The position numbers and the translations under genes were made by a program. From an uncultured Algibacter sp. (GTDB lineage Bacteria > Bacteroidota > Bacteroidia > Flavobacteriales > Flavobacteriaceae): 64,000 bases of DNA. The notes under the pieces are model-generated. The model saw nothing but the letters and a program-made list of their open reading frames with translations, searched no databases and was not told the DNA's origin. Below, piece by piece: positions 53,924 through 61,116 of this stretch. Location of the stretch: the NCBI RefSeq assembly GCF_947487605.1, contig NZ_CANKXK010000008.1, positions 1 to 64,000 of the forward strand, read 5' to 3'. Each line of letters starts with the position of its first letter. Position 1 is the stretch's first letter.

Positions 53924-54012
53924 AAATTTTAAATAAGACAATCGATAATTGCAAATGCAATAGCCTAAAGTTAATGATTTAATTAATATCTTTTGAAATT
54001 AAATTACTAATT

Positions 54013-54486
54013 ATGAGTCATCAAAGAATTAACACCATAAAAAAACTACTAACTGAAATAGAAAAAAACATTCCACTTAAAGACAAAAGAAACCCATCAA
54101 TTACGAAAACTGATATTGGTTGGCAACTAGATCATAGTCTAAAAGCAATAAACGGTATTTCAACTATTTTAGCTAAAACAGATCCAAAGGAATATAAAAA
54201 AGATTTCAATTTCAAGCGCATGGTTCTCTTTACCCTATCCTTTATACCTAGAGGTCTTGGAAAAGCTCCAAAAACAGTAATACCTCCAGACAACATAACT
54301 ACAGAAGATTTGCAAGCACAATTACATAGCGCCAAAAACCATATTGATAGCCTAAACCAAGTTCATGAAAAAGCCTATTTCAATCATCATATATTCGGAA
54401 CCTTAAACAAAGCTAAAACATTACGCTTTTTAGAAGTGCATACAAAACATCATTTAAAAATTGTAAATGATATTTTGAAGCAATAA
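54013..54486 (+). CDS. DUF1569 (DinB-like) protein
   Basis: A 157-residue all-helical protein matching DUF1569 of the DinB-like superfamily. A metal-site His is in IGWQLDHSLKAI and a second His pair in EVHTKHHLKIVNDIL, the usual spacing for these proteins. They often act as thiol-dependent transferases or remain uncharacterised; the substrate is unknown here. Followed by a terminator. Confidence 0.75.
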   Translation: MSHQRINTIKKLLTEIEKNIPLKDKRNPSITKTDIGWQLDHSLKAINGISTILAKTDPKEYKKDFNFKRMVLFTLSFIPRGLGKAPKTVIPPDNITTEDLQAQLHSAKNHIDSLNQVHEKAYFNHHIFGTLNKAKTLRFLEVHTKHHLKIVNDILKQ

Positions 54487-54516
54487 AAAACCCTTTCTGT
54501 TTCCAGAAAAGGTTTA
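54485..54516. terminator. Terminator between DUF1569 gene and rpmA
   Basis: An AACC-TTTCTG / CAGAAA-GGTT stem with small bulges, with an A-run on the left and TTT on the right. It best fits the minus-strand rpmA end and may also serve the plus-strand gene. Confidence 0.65.
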
Positions 54517-54519
54517 ATT

Positions 54520-54538
54520 CCCTTCGACTTGCTCAGGG
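54520..54538. repeat. CCCTTCGAC...GCTCAGGG palindromic repeat
   Basis: A short palindromic unit, related to the ones at 38126 and inside truB. Confidence 0.65.
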
Positions 54539-54560
54539 TAAATTTTAAAGAAATTATTTC

Positions 54561-54821
54561 TTAAACCTCAAAAGGCTCTATAGAAACATACGATTTGTTA
54601 TCTTTTTTCTTAGTGAATTTTACAACACCATCAACATAAGCGTGTAATGTATGATCTTTTGAAGAATACACATTTTCACCTGGATGATGTGTATTTCCTC
54701 TTTGTCTTACGATAATATTTCCAGCTAATGCAGCTTGACCACCAAATATCTTAACACCTAAGCGTTTCGATTCTGATTCTCTACCGTTTTTCGAACTTCC
54801 GACTCCTTTTTTATGTGCCAT
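54561..54821 (-). CDS. rpmA: 50S ribosomal protein bL27
   Basis: An 86-residue ribosomal protein. The N-terminus [25 protein letters not shown]-type sequence reaches the peptidyl-transferase centre, and [21 protein letters not shown] is the family signature. It follows rplU by 24 bp and shares its transcript. Confidence 0.97.
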   Translation of the reverse strand: MAHKKGVGSSKNGRESESKRLGVKIFGGQAALAGNIIVRQRGNTHHPGENVYSSKDHTLHAYVDGVVKFTKKKDNKSYVSIEPFEV

Positions 54822-54845
54822 TTTATTTCGATTTTAATTTTATTA

Positions 54846-55361
54846 TTAACTTAAAGCAGCTATTAAATCGGCCTTCTTCATAGAAGAAATTCCTTCAATC
54901 CCTTTAGCTTTAGCCATGGTCTTTAATTCAGCAACTGTTAATTTGCTTAAATCTTGAGTAGCTTCTGCAGTTTTTGTTTCAGCTTTTGGAGCCTCAACTT
55001 GTGGTTCTGCTTTTTTAACTTCTTTCTTTGGTGCAGCTTTTTTAGCTCCACTTGCAACAATGCTTTCAATTACAATTTCAGATAAAGACTGTCTGTGTCC
55101 GTTTTTTACACGGTAACCTTTACGTCTTTTCTTCTTGAAAACTATTACTTTATCACCTTTAAGGTGCTTTAAGACTTTTGCTCCTACTTGAGCTCCGTCT
55201 ATAGCCGGGGCGCCTACAGTTATATTGTCACCATCTCCTACTAAAAGAACATTATCGAAAGAAACTTTCTTACCTTCTTCAGTTTGTAAACGGTTAACAA
55301 AAACTTTTTGGTCTTTTTCAACTTTAAATTGATGCCCTGCTATCTCTACAATTGCGTACAT
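54846..55361 (-). CDS. rplU: 50S ribosomal protein bL21 with C-terminal SAP/Rho-N-like extension
   Basis: A 171-residue protein. Residues 1-105 are bL21 (MYAIVEIAGHQFKVEK, VIVFKKKRRKGYRVKNGHRQ). After a Lys/Ala/Glu-rich linker (about 106-138), residues 139-171 (LSKLTVAELKTMAKAKGIEG...KKADLIAAL) form a helix-extended-helix like SAP or Rho N-terminal motifs, which bind nucleic acid. bL21 is usually about 103 residues, so the tail is a clear addition, known in several flavobacteria. Confidence 0.95.
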   Translation of the reverse strand: MYAIVEIAGHQFKVEKDQKVFVNRLQTEEGKKVSFDNVLLVGDGDNITVGAPAIDGAQVGAKVLKHLKGDKVIVFKKKRRKGYRVKNGHRQSLSEIVIESIVASGAKKAAPKKEVKKAEPQVEAPKAETKTAEATQDLSKLTVAELKTMAKAKGIEGISSMKKADLIAALS

Positions 55362-55403
55362 AGCGTAACGTTTTTATTAATTAATTTTGTTCAAAAATGA
55401 GTG

Positions 55404-55434
55404 CAAATATACTCCTAATTAATTAAACTACAAA
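55404..55434 (-). promoter_or_regulatory. Promoter of rplU-rpmA
   Basis: TTTG (55431-55434) and TATATTTG (55404-55411) on the minus strand, with a 19-bp spacer, match the full Bacteroidota promoter consensus. Confidence 0.8.
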
Positions 55435-55441
55435 CGTTTTT

Positions 55442-55891
55442 TTAATTTTGAATAATATTTCTACTGTTTTTAAAAAGCTGCATTACCGATAGCACACAAA
55501 CTACTGTTGTAGCTAGACCCATAACCAAAACCACAAATGTTACCATTCCAATATCGGCATTAAAACCACCATTTATTATTTGAAGTAATTCTGGCAAAAA
55601 GGAGGCATTAATTTCGGTAGCATAAAACAGAAAAAAAACGGTAAATATTAAGGTTGCTATAAACCCTGTAATAATACCTGTTTTAAATCCTTCCCCATAA
55701 GAAAAATTATTAGGGTCTTCAAGCTTTTTTAAGCGTATCACTTCATAAATCCCGAAAGCCGTTATAATAGCATTAAAAAAACTAAAAGCAGGATTGGTAT
55801 GCTTATTAAATAATGCTAGAATTAAAAAATATGCAATTAATACAACACTGGTTACTAAACCAAAACGAATAGGAAGCGATAAATTTTTCAT
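55442..55891 (-). CDS. DUF4199 membrane protein
   Basis: A 149-residue membrane protein with four hydrophobic helices (about 10-28, 36-48, 72-96, 117-138) and the family sequence SYGEGFKTGIITGFIAT. It matches DUF4199, unknown function, widespread in Bacteroidota. It is a single gene divergent from the HMA lipoprotein gene. Confidence 0.85.
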   Translation of the reverse strand: MKNLSLPIRFGLVTSVVLIAYFLILALFNKHTNPAFSFFNAIITAFGIYEVIRLKKLEDPNNFSYGEGFKTGIITGFIATLIFTVFFLFYATEINASFLPELLQIINGGFNADIGMVTFVVLVMGLATTVVCVLSVMQLFKNSRNIIQN

Positions 55892-56125
55892 AATTAAACG
55901 GAATTGATTGTCTTAAATTTCGTGAAAAATTGCCTATTAAAATAATTTAGGGTTAATTATTTAAGCTCGCTAACTGTTTTTGAAGCGCGTTTATGTGATA
56001 AATAAACCCATTTAGCATAAATATCTTTCATAAACTCTTAACTAATCAGTACTAAAAACTGTTAAATTCAATGTAATAAACGCCTTTATTTAGTAATTTT
56101 ACACAGAACTTAATACTTAATAATA

Positions 56126-56656
56126 ATGAAGACATTTAGAAACATTATATCTATTATGGTTTTAACTTTATTTTTAGTGAATTGTAAAAATGAAGCTAAG
56201 CCAGTAATTAAAACTGTTGAAACTGAAACTGCTGCTGTAAAAGAATTAGATCCTAATGCATCATATGCAAAAGCAGAATTCACTATTGATGGTATGACCT
56301 GCGAAATAGGCTGTGCAAAAACAATTGAAAAGAAAATCTCTAAAATGGAAGGCGTTAAATCTGCAACTGTAGATTTTGGAAGAAAACTAGCCATGGTTGA
56401 ATATAATGAAGCTAAAGTAACCACAGCTTCGCTAGAAAACACTGTTACCAATGTTGCTGATGTTTATAAAGTAAGCAACATGCAAACTGTTGATTCATTT
56501 TCTACAAGTAAATCTTGTGATAAAGAATGTTGCGCTGGAAAAACAGATGAAGAAAAAGCAAATTGCAAGAAAGCTTGTTGTGCAAATAAAACAGACGCAG
56601 AAAAAAAAGCCTGTGCTGCAGATTGCAAAAAAGAATGCTGTGCTAAAAAAGCTTAA
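56126..56656 (+). CDS. Heavy-metal-associated lipoprotein with Cys-rich tail
   Basis: A 176-residue predicted lipoprotein (signal ending LVNC, Cys20). An HMA domain has GMTCEIGCAKTIEKKISKMEGV, with Cys59 and Cys63 in a CxxxC variant of the metal-binding loop. The last 48 residues hold ten cysteines in repeated CxxxCC blocks (CDKECC, CKKACC, CAADCKKECC) separated by Lys/Glu/Asp-rich spacers, like a small metallothionein. Periplasmic or outer-membrane copper/zinc handling is inferred. It is an isolated gene beside an inverted-repeat element. Confidence 0.78.
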   Translation: MKTFRNIISIMVLTLFLVNCKNEAKPVIKTVETETAAVKELDPNASYAKAEFTIDGMTCEIGCAKTIEKKISKMEGVKSATVDFGRKLAMVEYNEAKVTTASLENTVTNVADVYKVSNMQTVDSFSTSKSCDKECCAGKTDEEKANCKKACCANKTDAEKKACAADCKKECCAKKA

Positions 56657-56677
56657 AAACTCAGTTTAAAAATAAAC

Positions 56678-56818
56678 AAAAAGAGGTTGTCTAAAAAGGT
56701 ATCATTCCGAACAAAGTGAAGGAATCTTTCAAACTCAAGTTGTTGATTATGAGATTACTTCGAAATCAAAATTTCTCGTAATGATTTATAATTGTTACTT
56801 TTTAGACAGTCTCTTTTT
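56678..56818. repeat. 141-bp inverted-repeat element with nested palindromic units
   Basis: AAAAAGAGGTTGTCTAAAAAG (56678-56698) and its near-complement (56798-56818) form 21-bp arms with two mismatches. Inside are two opposed short units, ATTCC...GGAAT (about 56700-56727) and AGATTAC...GTAATGA (about 56752-56784). The right arm overlaps the gldD stop codon. It has the size of a MITE and could also act as a two-way terminator. Confidence 0.78.
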
Positions 56819-57401
56819 ATTTCCACTTAACAGTTTCCATGATATGCTGAATGTCTTTCTGTAAATAATGTGCAGCAGGAAGAATTGAATCATAATTAGG
56901 CTTAGCATAAAAATACAAAGAGCCTGTTAAAAAATGATTCACGCTATCGGTTACATAAAACTGAGATTGCGAAGCTGCATTACCTCCTATTTCATATAGC
57001 ATTCCGTAAACTTTATCTTGCTTATTGGCATATTCTTTCTCTTTAATTTCATCTGCTTTAACAGTATGTTTTTGAGTGAAATTTTGAGCATCACGTAAAA
57101 AATCTATGAGATTTTTTTCGTCTTTTTCAATTGCTTTATAAGTTAAAAAAATGGTTCCTCTTAAAGTTGGATATTCTAAATTAACACCAAAACTTTCAGT
57201 GGTTGCTATAACTTTTTTAGAACTTATTTTTGTTGCTAACATGTTATTTTCAAACGAAAAAGGTAAGTCTAAATTCGCTTTAACATATTTTGCCGCTGGA
57301 TAATCTAAGCGTAAATATGCTTTTGGCTTTGGCACAACATCTTCACCACAAGAAACACACATAGCTAGAACAAATAATACCAAATAAATATTGTATTTCA
57401 T
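56817..57401 (-). CDS. gldD: Gliding motility lipoprotein GldD
   Basis: A 194-residue lipoprotein (signal ending VSC, Cys18) required for gliding in Flavobacterium johnsoniae. Family segments: PKPKAYLRLDYPAAKY, GVNLEYPTLRGTIFLTYK, IGGNAASQSQFYVTDS and HFLTGSLYFYAKPNYDS. The start overlaps the gldE stop by one base, so the two are translationally coupled. Confidence 0.95.
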   Translation of the reverse strand: MKYNIYLVLFVLAMCVSCGEDVVPKPKAYLRLDYPAAKYVKANLDLPFSFENNMLATKISSKKVIATTESFGVNLEYPTLRGTIFLTYKAIEKDEKNLIDFLRDAQNFTQKHTVKADEIKEKEYANKQDKVYGMLYEIGGNAASQSQFYVTDSVNHFLTGSLYFYAKPNYDSILPAAHYLQKDIQHIMETVKWK

Positions 57402-58705
57402 TAAGTAATAGTGAATTTAACAAGCTTAATACGTTTTTTATCTAAAGCTTCTATAGTGAAAACGTAATTCTGGAAATTTATTTTACTACTTAACTTAGGA
57501 AAGCTTCCTGATATTTCTAAAACAAACCCAGCAATAGTTTCAGCTTCTCCTTTATTTTCTTCAAAAATAGATTCGTCTTCAGTTCTAATTACCTTATAAA
57601 AATCCTTTAAAGCTGTTTTGCCTTCAAAGACATAATTATGTTCATCTAATTTTGAATACATTAGGTCTTCATCATCAAATTCATCACTTATATCTCCAAC
57701 AATTTCTTCAATAATATCTTCTAAAGAAATAAGCCCTGAAGTTCCGCCATATTCATCTACTACAACTGCTAAATGGACTTTCTTTTCTTGGAATTCTGCC
57801 ATTAAATCATCCAATTTTTTATTCTCTGGCACAAAAAATGGTTCGCGTATTAAGCTTACCCAATCAAATTGTTTCCTGTCTATATATGGCAGCAAGTCTT
57901 TTACATAAAGAATCCCTTTTATAGTATCAATATTGTCCTCAAATACGGGGATTCTTGAATACCCGTTTGAGATAATCTCAGGCATAATATCGGTATACTT
58001 TTGATCAATATTAAGAGCAAAAATATCTATACGCGGTCGCATAACTTGCTTTGTATCTGTGTTTCCAAAAGAGACAATCCCTTGCAAAATTTTCTGTTCT
58101 TCCTTTGTTGTATCCTCTTCACTTGTTAGCTCTAAAGCTTGCGACAATTGATTTACACTAAGATTAGATTTTTGCTTGCCTAATTTATTATGAATCCCTA
58201 AAGTAATGCTTCGCATTGGTAAGCTTATTGGGGATAGCACCACGTCTAAAACCCGCAATGGTAAGGCCAAAAATGAGACGAATTTTAATTTATTTCTACT
58301 AGCATAAATCTTTGGTAAAATTTCACCGAATAATAAAATTAAAAACGTAACTATTATAACCTCTAAAGTGAATCTGAGAATTGAATTCGATATACTTTCG
58401 AACATACTAGTCCCTAAATAAGCAAACAATATAACAATAGCAATATTTATAAAATTGTTAGCTACTAAGATTGTTGCTAATAATTTTTTAGGGCGTTCTA
58501 AAAGTTTGGAAATTATCTCTATGCGTTTAGAATCTTGTTCTAAGCCTTCATCAATATCTGTTCTTGTAAGAGAAAACAAAGCCACTTCTGCTCCAGATAT
58601 TAATGCCGAACATATTAAAAGCAAAAATAATAACGCAAATCCACCTGCAATTGAGAAATCAACTGTCATTATTAACGATATAATACTCGAAGGGTCAGGA
58701 TCCAA
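57401..58705 (-). CDS. gldE: Gliding motility-associated protein GldE (CorC/HlyC-like)
   Basis: A 434-residue membrane protein with an N-terminal DUF21 region of about four helices (GFALLFLLLICSALISGAEVALFSL), two CBS domains (MRPRIDIFALN, SRIPVFEDNIDTIKGILYVKD) and a C-terminal transporter-associated domain (SIDE GGTSGLISLEDIIEEIVGDI). The layout matches CorC-type ion or hemolysin-like proteins; the name GldE comes from its link to gldD. The start is a TTG at 58705. Confidence 0.93.
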   Translation of the reverse strand: MDPDPSSIISLIMTVDFSIAGGFALLFLLLICSALISGAEVALFSLTRTDIDEGLEQDSKRIEIISKLLERPKKLLATILVANNFINIAIVILFAYLGTSMFESISNSILRFTLEVIIVTFLILLFGEILPKIYASRNKLKFVSFLALPLRVLDVVLSPISLPMRSITLGIHNKLGKQKSNLSVNQLSQALELTSEEDTTKEEQKILQGIVSFGNTDTKQVMRPRIDIFALNIDQKYTDIMPEIISNGYSRIPVFEDNIDTIKGILYVKDLLPYIDRKQFDWVSLIREPFFVPENKKLDDLMAEFQEKKVHLAVVVDEYGGTSGLISLEDIIEEIVGDISDEFDDEDLMYSKLDEHNYVFEGKTALKDFYKVIRTEDESIFEENKGEAETIAGFVLEISGSFPKLSSKINFQNYVFTIEALDKKRIKLVKFTIT

Positions 58706-58787
58706 ATAAATGGGTATTAATTAAACAAAAAAATAAATTTTCTAGTTTACTTATTCTAAATATTAAAGTTTGAAAAATCCATTTAAA

Positions 58788-59234
58788 TTAAAACGGGAGA
58801 TCATCATTATCTTCTCCAACTGACTCAGCATTTACTTCTGGCTTTACAACTGGGGTTGGTTCTGCAACTTTATTGGAAGCATTTGCATCACTTTCTTTTT
58901 TGGTCGATAAAAAAGTAAAATCTGTACATTGAACTTCGGTAGAATACCTGTCATTCCCTTTATCGTCTTGCCACTTTCTTGTTTTTAATCGCCCTTCTAT
59001 ATATACTTTATCTCCCTTACTTAAATACTTTTCACAAATTTCGGCGCCTTTATTTCTAACAACAATATTATGCCATTCTGTATTTGAAATTCGCTCGTTA
59101 GTTTGCTTATTTGTGTAAGTTTCGTTTGTAGCTAATGGGAAACGGCCAACACAACCACCTCCTTCAAAATAATGCATTTTCACCTCATCACCCAAATGCC
59201 CAATTAGCATCACTTTATTTAATGTTCCAGACAT
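58788..59234 (-). CDS. ssb: Single-stranded DNA-binding protein
   Basis: A 148-residue OB-fold SSB. The domain has NKVMLIGHLGDEVKMHYFEGG, NTEWHNIVVRNKGAEICEKYLSKGDKVYIEGRLKTRKW, and the C-terminal acidic tip EDNDDLPF recruits repair and replication proteins. It is the usual upstream neighbour of gldE-gldD, and the ssb-gldE-gldD order is conserved in this group. Confidence 0.96.
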   Translation of the reverse strand: MSGTLNKVMLIGHLGDEVKMHYFEGGGCVGRFPLATNETYTNKQTNERISNTEWHNIVVRNKGAEICEKYLSKGDKVYIEGRLKTRKWQDDKGNDRYSTEVQCTDFTFLSTKKESDANASNKVAEPTPVVKPEVNAESVGEDNDDLPF

Positions 59235-59255
59235 AATTTATTTTATTTAAAAAAG

Positions 59256-59263
59256 CAAAATTA
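59256..59263 (-). promoter_or_regulatory. -7 box (TAATTTTG) of ssb-gldE-gldD
   Basis: Exact TAnnTTTG match on the minus strand, 22 bp before the ssb ATG. Confidence 0.5.
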
Positions 59264-59323
59264 ACTAATTGCTTATCATTTTTTTAAAATTAGTAAAAAA
59301 ATATGATTGTTATAACTAAACTA

Positions 59324-60367
59324 TTAAAAATTAAAGCTTTCTATAAAATTCCCTATTAAAATAGGAACTGCAAAATCTCTAATTTTATTAATACTTACTT
59401 TATTACTAGTATGTAGCGTTGGAACATTTACAATCCAAAATTTTGTGTATAAATGTTGATGAGACAATTTATGTACAATAACATCTTCATTATATAAAGA
59501 TAGACTATATGAAATATGCCTCAATAAATCATGATTTTTAACACAGTCTTTAAATCCTTCAATGCCTATATTTTTATTCGTTTCTACTAATGGGAATTGA
59601 TATAGATTTTGCCATATCCCCTTACCTTCTCTTTTCTCTAAGATTGTTTTTCCGTCTTCAGTAATAAACACTAGAAAATTAAAATATTTCTTTTTTGCTT
59701 TAGTTGGTTTTATCTTAACGGGTAATTTTGATATCCTATTTTTATTAAATGCTATACACTTGCTATTAAAAGGACATGTAATACAATCTGGATTATTAGG
59801 CGTACATTTAATTGCCCCAAACTCCATAATTGCCTGGTTAAAATTAGCAGGTTGCTTTTTATCAATAAGTTCTTGTGCTATTTTTTTAAATTCCTTAGCG
59901 CCTTTTGTGGAGTTAATTGGTGTATCAATTCCAAAAAAACGAGAAAGGACTCTATATACATTACCATCGACTACTGCTGTTTCTTCACTAAAACAAATTG
60001 AGGCAATGGCACTTGCTGTATAATCGCCAACACCCTTTAATTTTAATAGGTCTTTATAATTGTCTGGAAACTTGCCATCTAGATTTTCAACAATATGCTT
60101 TGCAGTTGCATGTAAATTTCGTGCTCTTGAATAATATCCTAGTCCTTGCCATAATTTAAGCACCTCACTTTCATCTGCACTTGCAAGATAAAAAACCGAT
60201 GGGTATCTATCTAGAAACGATTTATAATATGGCAACCCTTGTTTTACTTGTGTTTGCTGTAAAATAATTTCGGATAACCAAATACAATAAGGATCTTTCG
60301 TTTGCCGCCAAGGCAAAATACGCTTATTAATTGAATACCAATTGATTATAATTTTCGAAAAATGCAT
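59324..60367 (-). CDS. mutY: A/G-specific adenine glycosylase
   Basis: A 347-residue base-excision enzyme removing adenine opposite 8-oxoguanine. The helix-hairpin-helix LLKLKGVGDYTASAIASI precedes VDGNVYRVLSRFF with the catalytic Asp. The Fe-S cluster cysteines are in KCTPNNPDCITCPFNSKC (C-x6-C-x2-C-x5-C). The C-terminal NUDIX-like domain (about 225-347) recognises 8-oxoG. A -7 box lies upstream at 60389-60396. Confidence 0.95.
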   Translation of the reverse strand: MHFSKIIINWYSINKRILPWRQTKDPYCIWLSEIILQQTQVKQGLPYYKSFLDRYPSVFYLASADESEVLKLWQGLGYYSRARNLHATAKHIVENLDGKFPDNYKDLLKLKGVGDYTASAIASICFSEETAVVDGNVYRVLSRFFGIDTPINSTKGAKEFKKIAQELIDKKQPANFNQAIMEFGAIKCTPNNPDCITCPFNSKCIAFNKNRISKLPVKIKPTKAKKKYFNFLVFITEDGKTILEKREGKGIWQNLYQFPLVETNKNIGIEGFKDCVKNHDLLRHISYSLSLYNEDVIVHKLSHQHLYTKFWIVNVPTLHTSNKVSINKIRDFAVPILIGNFIESFNF

Positions 60368-60388
60368 TAATAGAAATTAATATGCACG

Positions 60389-60396
60389 CAAAAATA
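60389..60396 (-). promoter_or_regulatory. -7 box (TATTTTTG) of mutY
   Basis: Exact TAnnTTTG match on the minus strand, 22 bp before the mutY ATG. Confidence 0.45.
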
Positions 60397-60429
60397 AACC
60401 TTTATAATCTTAAATTTTAATGAATTAGG

Positions 60430-60462
60430 TTTGAAATATTGAATTTTAAATTCCTATATTTG
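60430..60462 (+). promoter_or_regulatory. Promoter of the HU gene
   Basis: TTTG (60430-60433) and TATATTTG (60455-60462) with a 21-bp spacer, a full match to the Bacteroidota -33/-7 consensus. It probably drives HU and the 30-residue protein. Confidence 0.75.
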
Positions 60463-60508
60463 CATCCCTTTAAAAACTTATATAATAACTAAAAATAAAA
60501 TATAAAAA

Positions 60509-60799
60509 ATGACGAAGGCTGATTTAGTAGCAAAAATTTCTGAAAAATTAGGAATTGAAAAAGGAGATGTTCAAGCAACTGTTGAAACATTTATGGAAGA
60601 AGTAAAAACTTCTTTAGAAAGTGGCGATAATGTATACTTAAGAGGTTTTGGAAGCTTCATAATTAAAACTAGAGCCGAAAAAACTGGTAGAAATATTTCT
60701 AAGAATACCACTATTAAAATTCCTGCACATAATATTCCTGCATTTAAGCCAGCAAAAGTTTTTGTAGAGGGCGTTAAAACAAATGTAGACGTTAAATAA
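60509..60799 (+). CDS. HU-family DNA-binding protein
   Basis: A 96-residue histone-like protein. The HU/IHF fold is clear from MTKADLVAKISEKLGIEKGDV, SGDNVYLRGFGSFIIKTRAEKTGRNISKNTTIKIP and AHNIPAFKPAKVFVE; the beta-arm residues and IPAHNIPAFKP tip are conserved. It compacts DNA and assists recombination and replication. A short basic protein gene follows after 38 bp, then a terminator. Confidence 0.95.
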   Translation: MTKADLVAKISEKLGIEKGDVQATVETFMEEVKTSLESGDNVYLRGFGSFIIKTRAEKTGRNISKNTTIKIPAHNIPAFKPAKVFVEGVKTNVDVK

Positions 60800-60837
60800 G
60801 CATTAAAAATAAATTATTAATTTAAAAGACACTATTT

Positions 60838-60930
60838 ATGCCAAGTGGTAAAAAACGTAAAAGACATAAGGTTGCTACGCATAAGCGTAAAAAACGTAGA
60901 CGCGCTAATCGTCACAAAAAGAAAAAATAA
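60838..60930 (+). CDS. 30-residue Lys/Arg-rich protein, candidate ribosomal protein
   Basis: A short ORF encoding MPSGKKRKRHKVATHKRKKR followed by RRANRHKKKK, with no acidic residue. I recall nearly identical short basic proteins downstream of HU across Bacteroidota, and they resemble the AURKAIP1/COX24 (bS22-like) group of small ribosomal proteins; I am not certain of the name. It has an ATG 38 bp after HU and a strong terminator just after its stop, so it is a real gene, likely RNA bound. Confidence 0.85.
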   Translation: MPSGKKRKRHKVATHKRKKRRRANRHKKKK

Positions 60931-60933
60931 ATC

Positions 60934-60962
60934 AAAAAAGTAGTTAAACTAACTACTTTTTT
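60934..60962. terminator. Bidirectional terminator after the basic-protein gene
   Basis: GTAGTTA (60940-60946) and TAACTAC (60950-60956) form a 7-bp stem with a 3-nt loop, extended by six A before and six T after. Confidence 0.9.
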
Positions 60963-60992
60963 AGGTTTTAAAAACAACAAGTTCTTTGAAAT

Positions 60993-61102
60993 GAGTTCAA
61001 TAATTTTTTAGCACCTTTTGGGTGTATTTTGAACTCCACGGATTAAAATCCTGTGATAAAAAATAATGTATAATCCATCTGTCATGTTTAATACGTGATG
61101 GA
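60993..61102 (+). promoter_or_regulatory. Structured 5' leader of the RNase G gene
   Basis: Three stem-loops precede the ATG at 61117. The first is GAGTTCAA/TTGAACTC (60993-61000 with 61029-61036), enclosing a CACC/GGTG hairpin. The second is CAC-GGAT/ATCC-GTG (61037-61055). The third is TCCATC/GATGGA (61074-61079 with 61097-61102). No -7 consensus was found. Confidence 0.6.
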
Positions 61103-61116
61103 ATAAAATTAACTAA

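Noticed and set aside
57401-58705. Annotating gldE as a hemolysin
   Set aside because: CorC/HlyC-type proteins are often misnamed; CBS and transporter-associated domains and gldD linkage support GldE.
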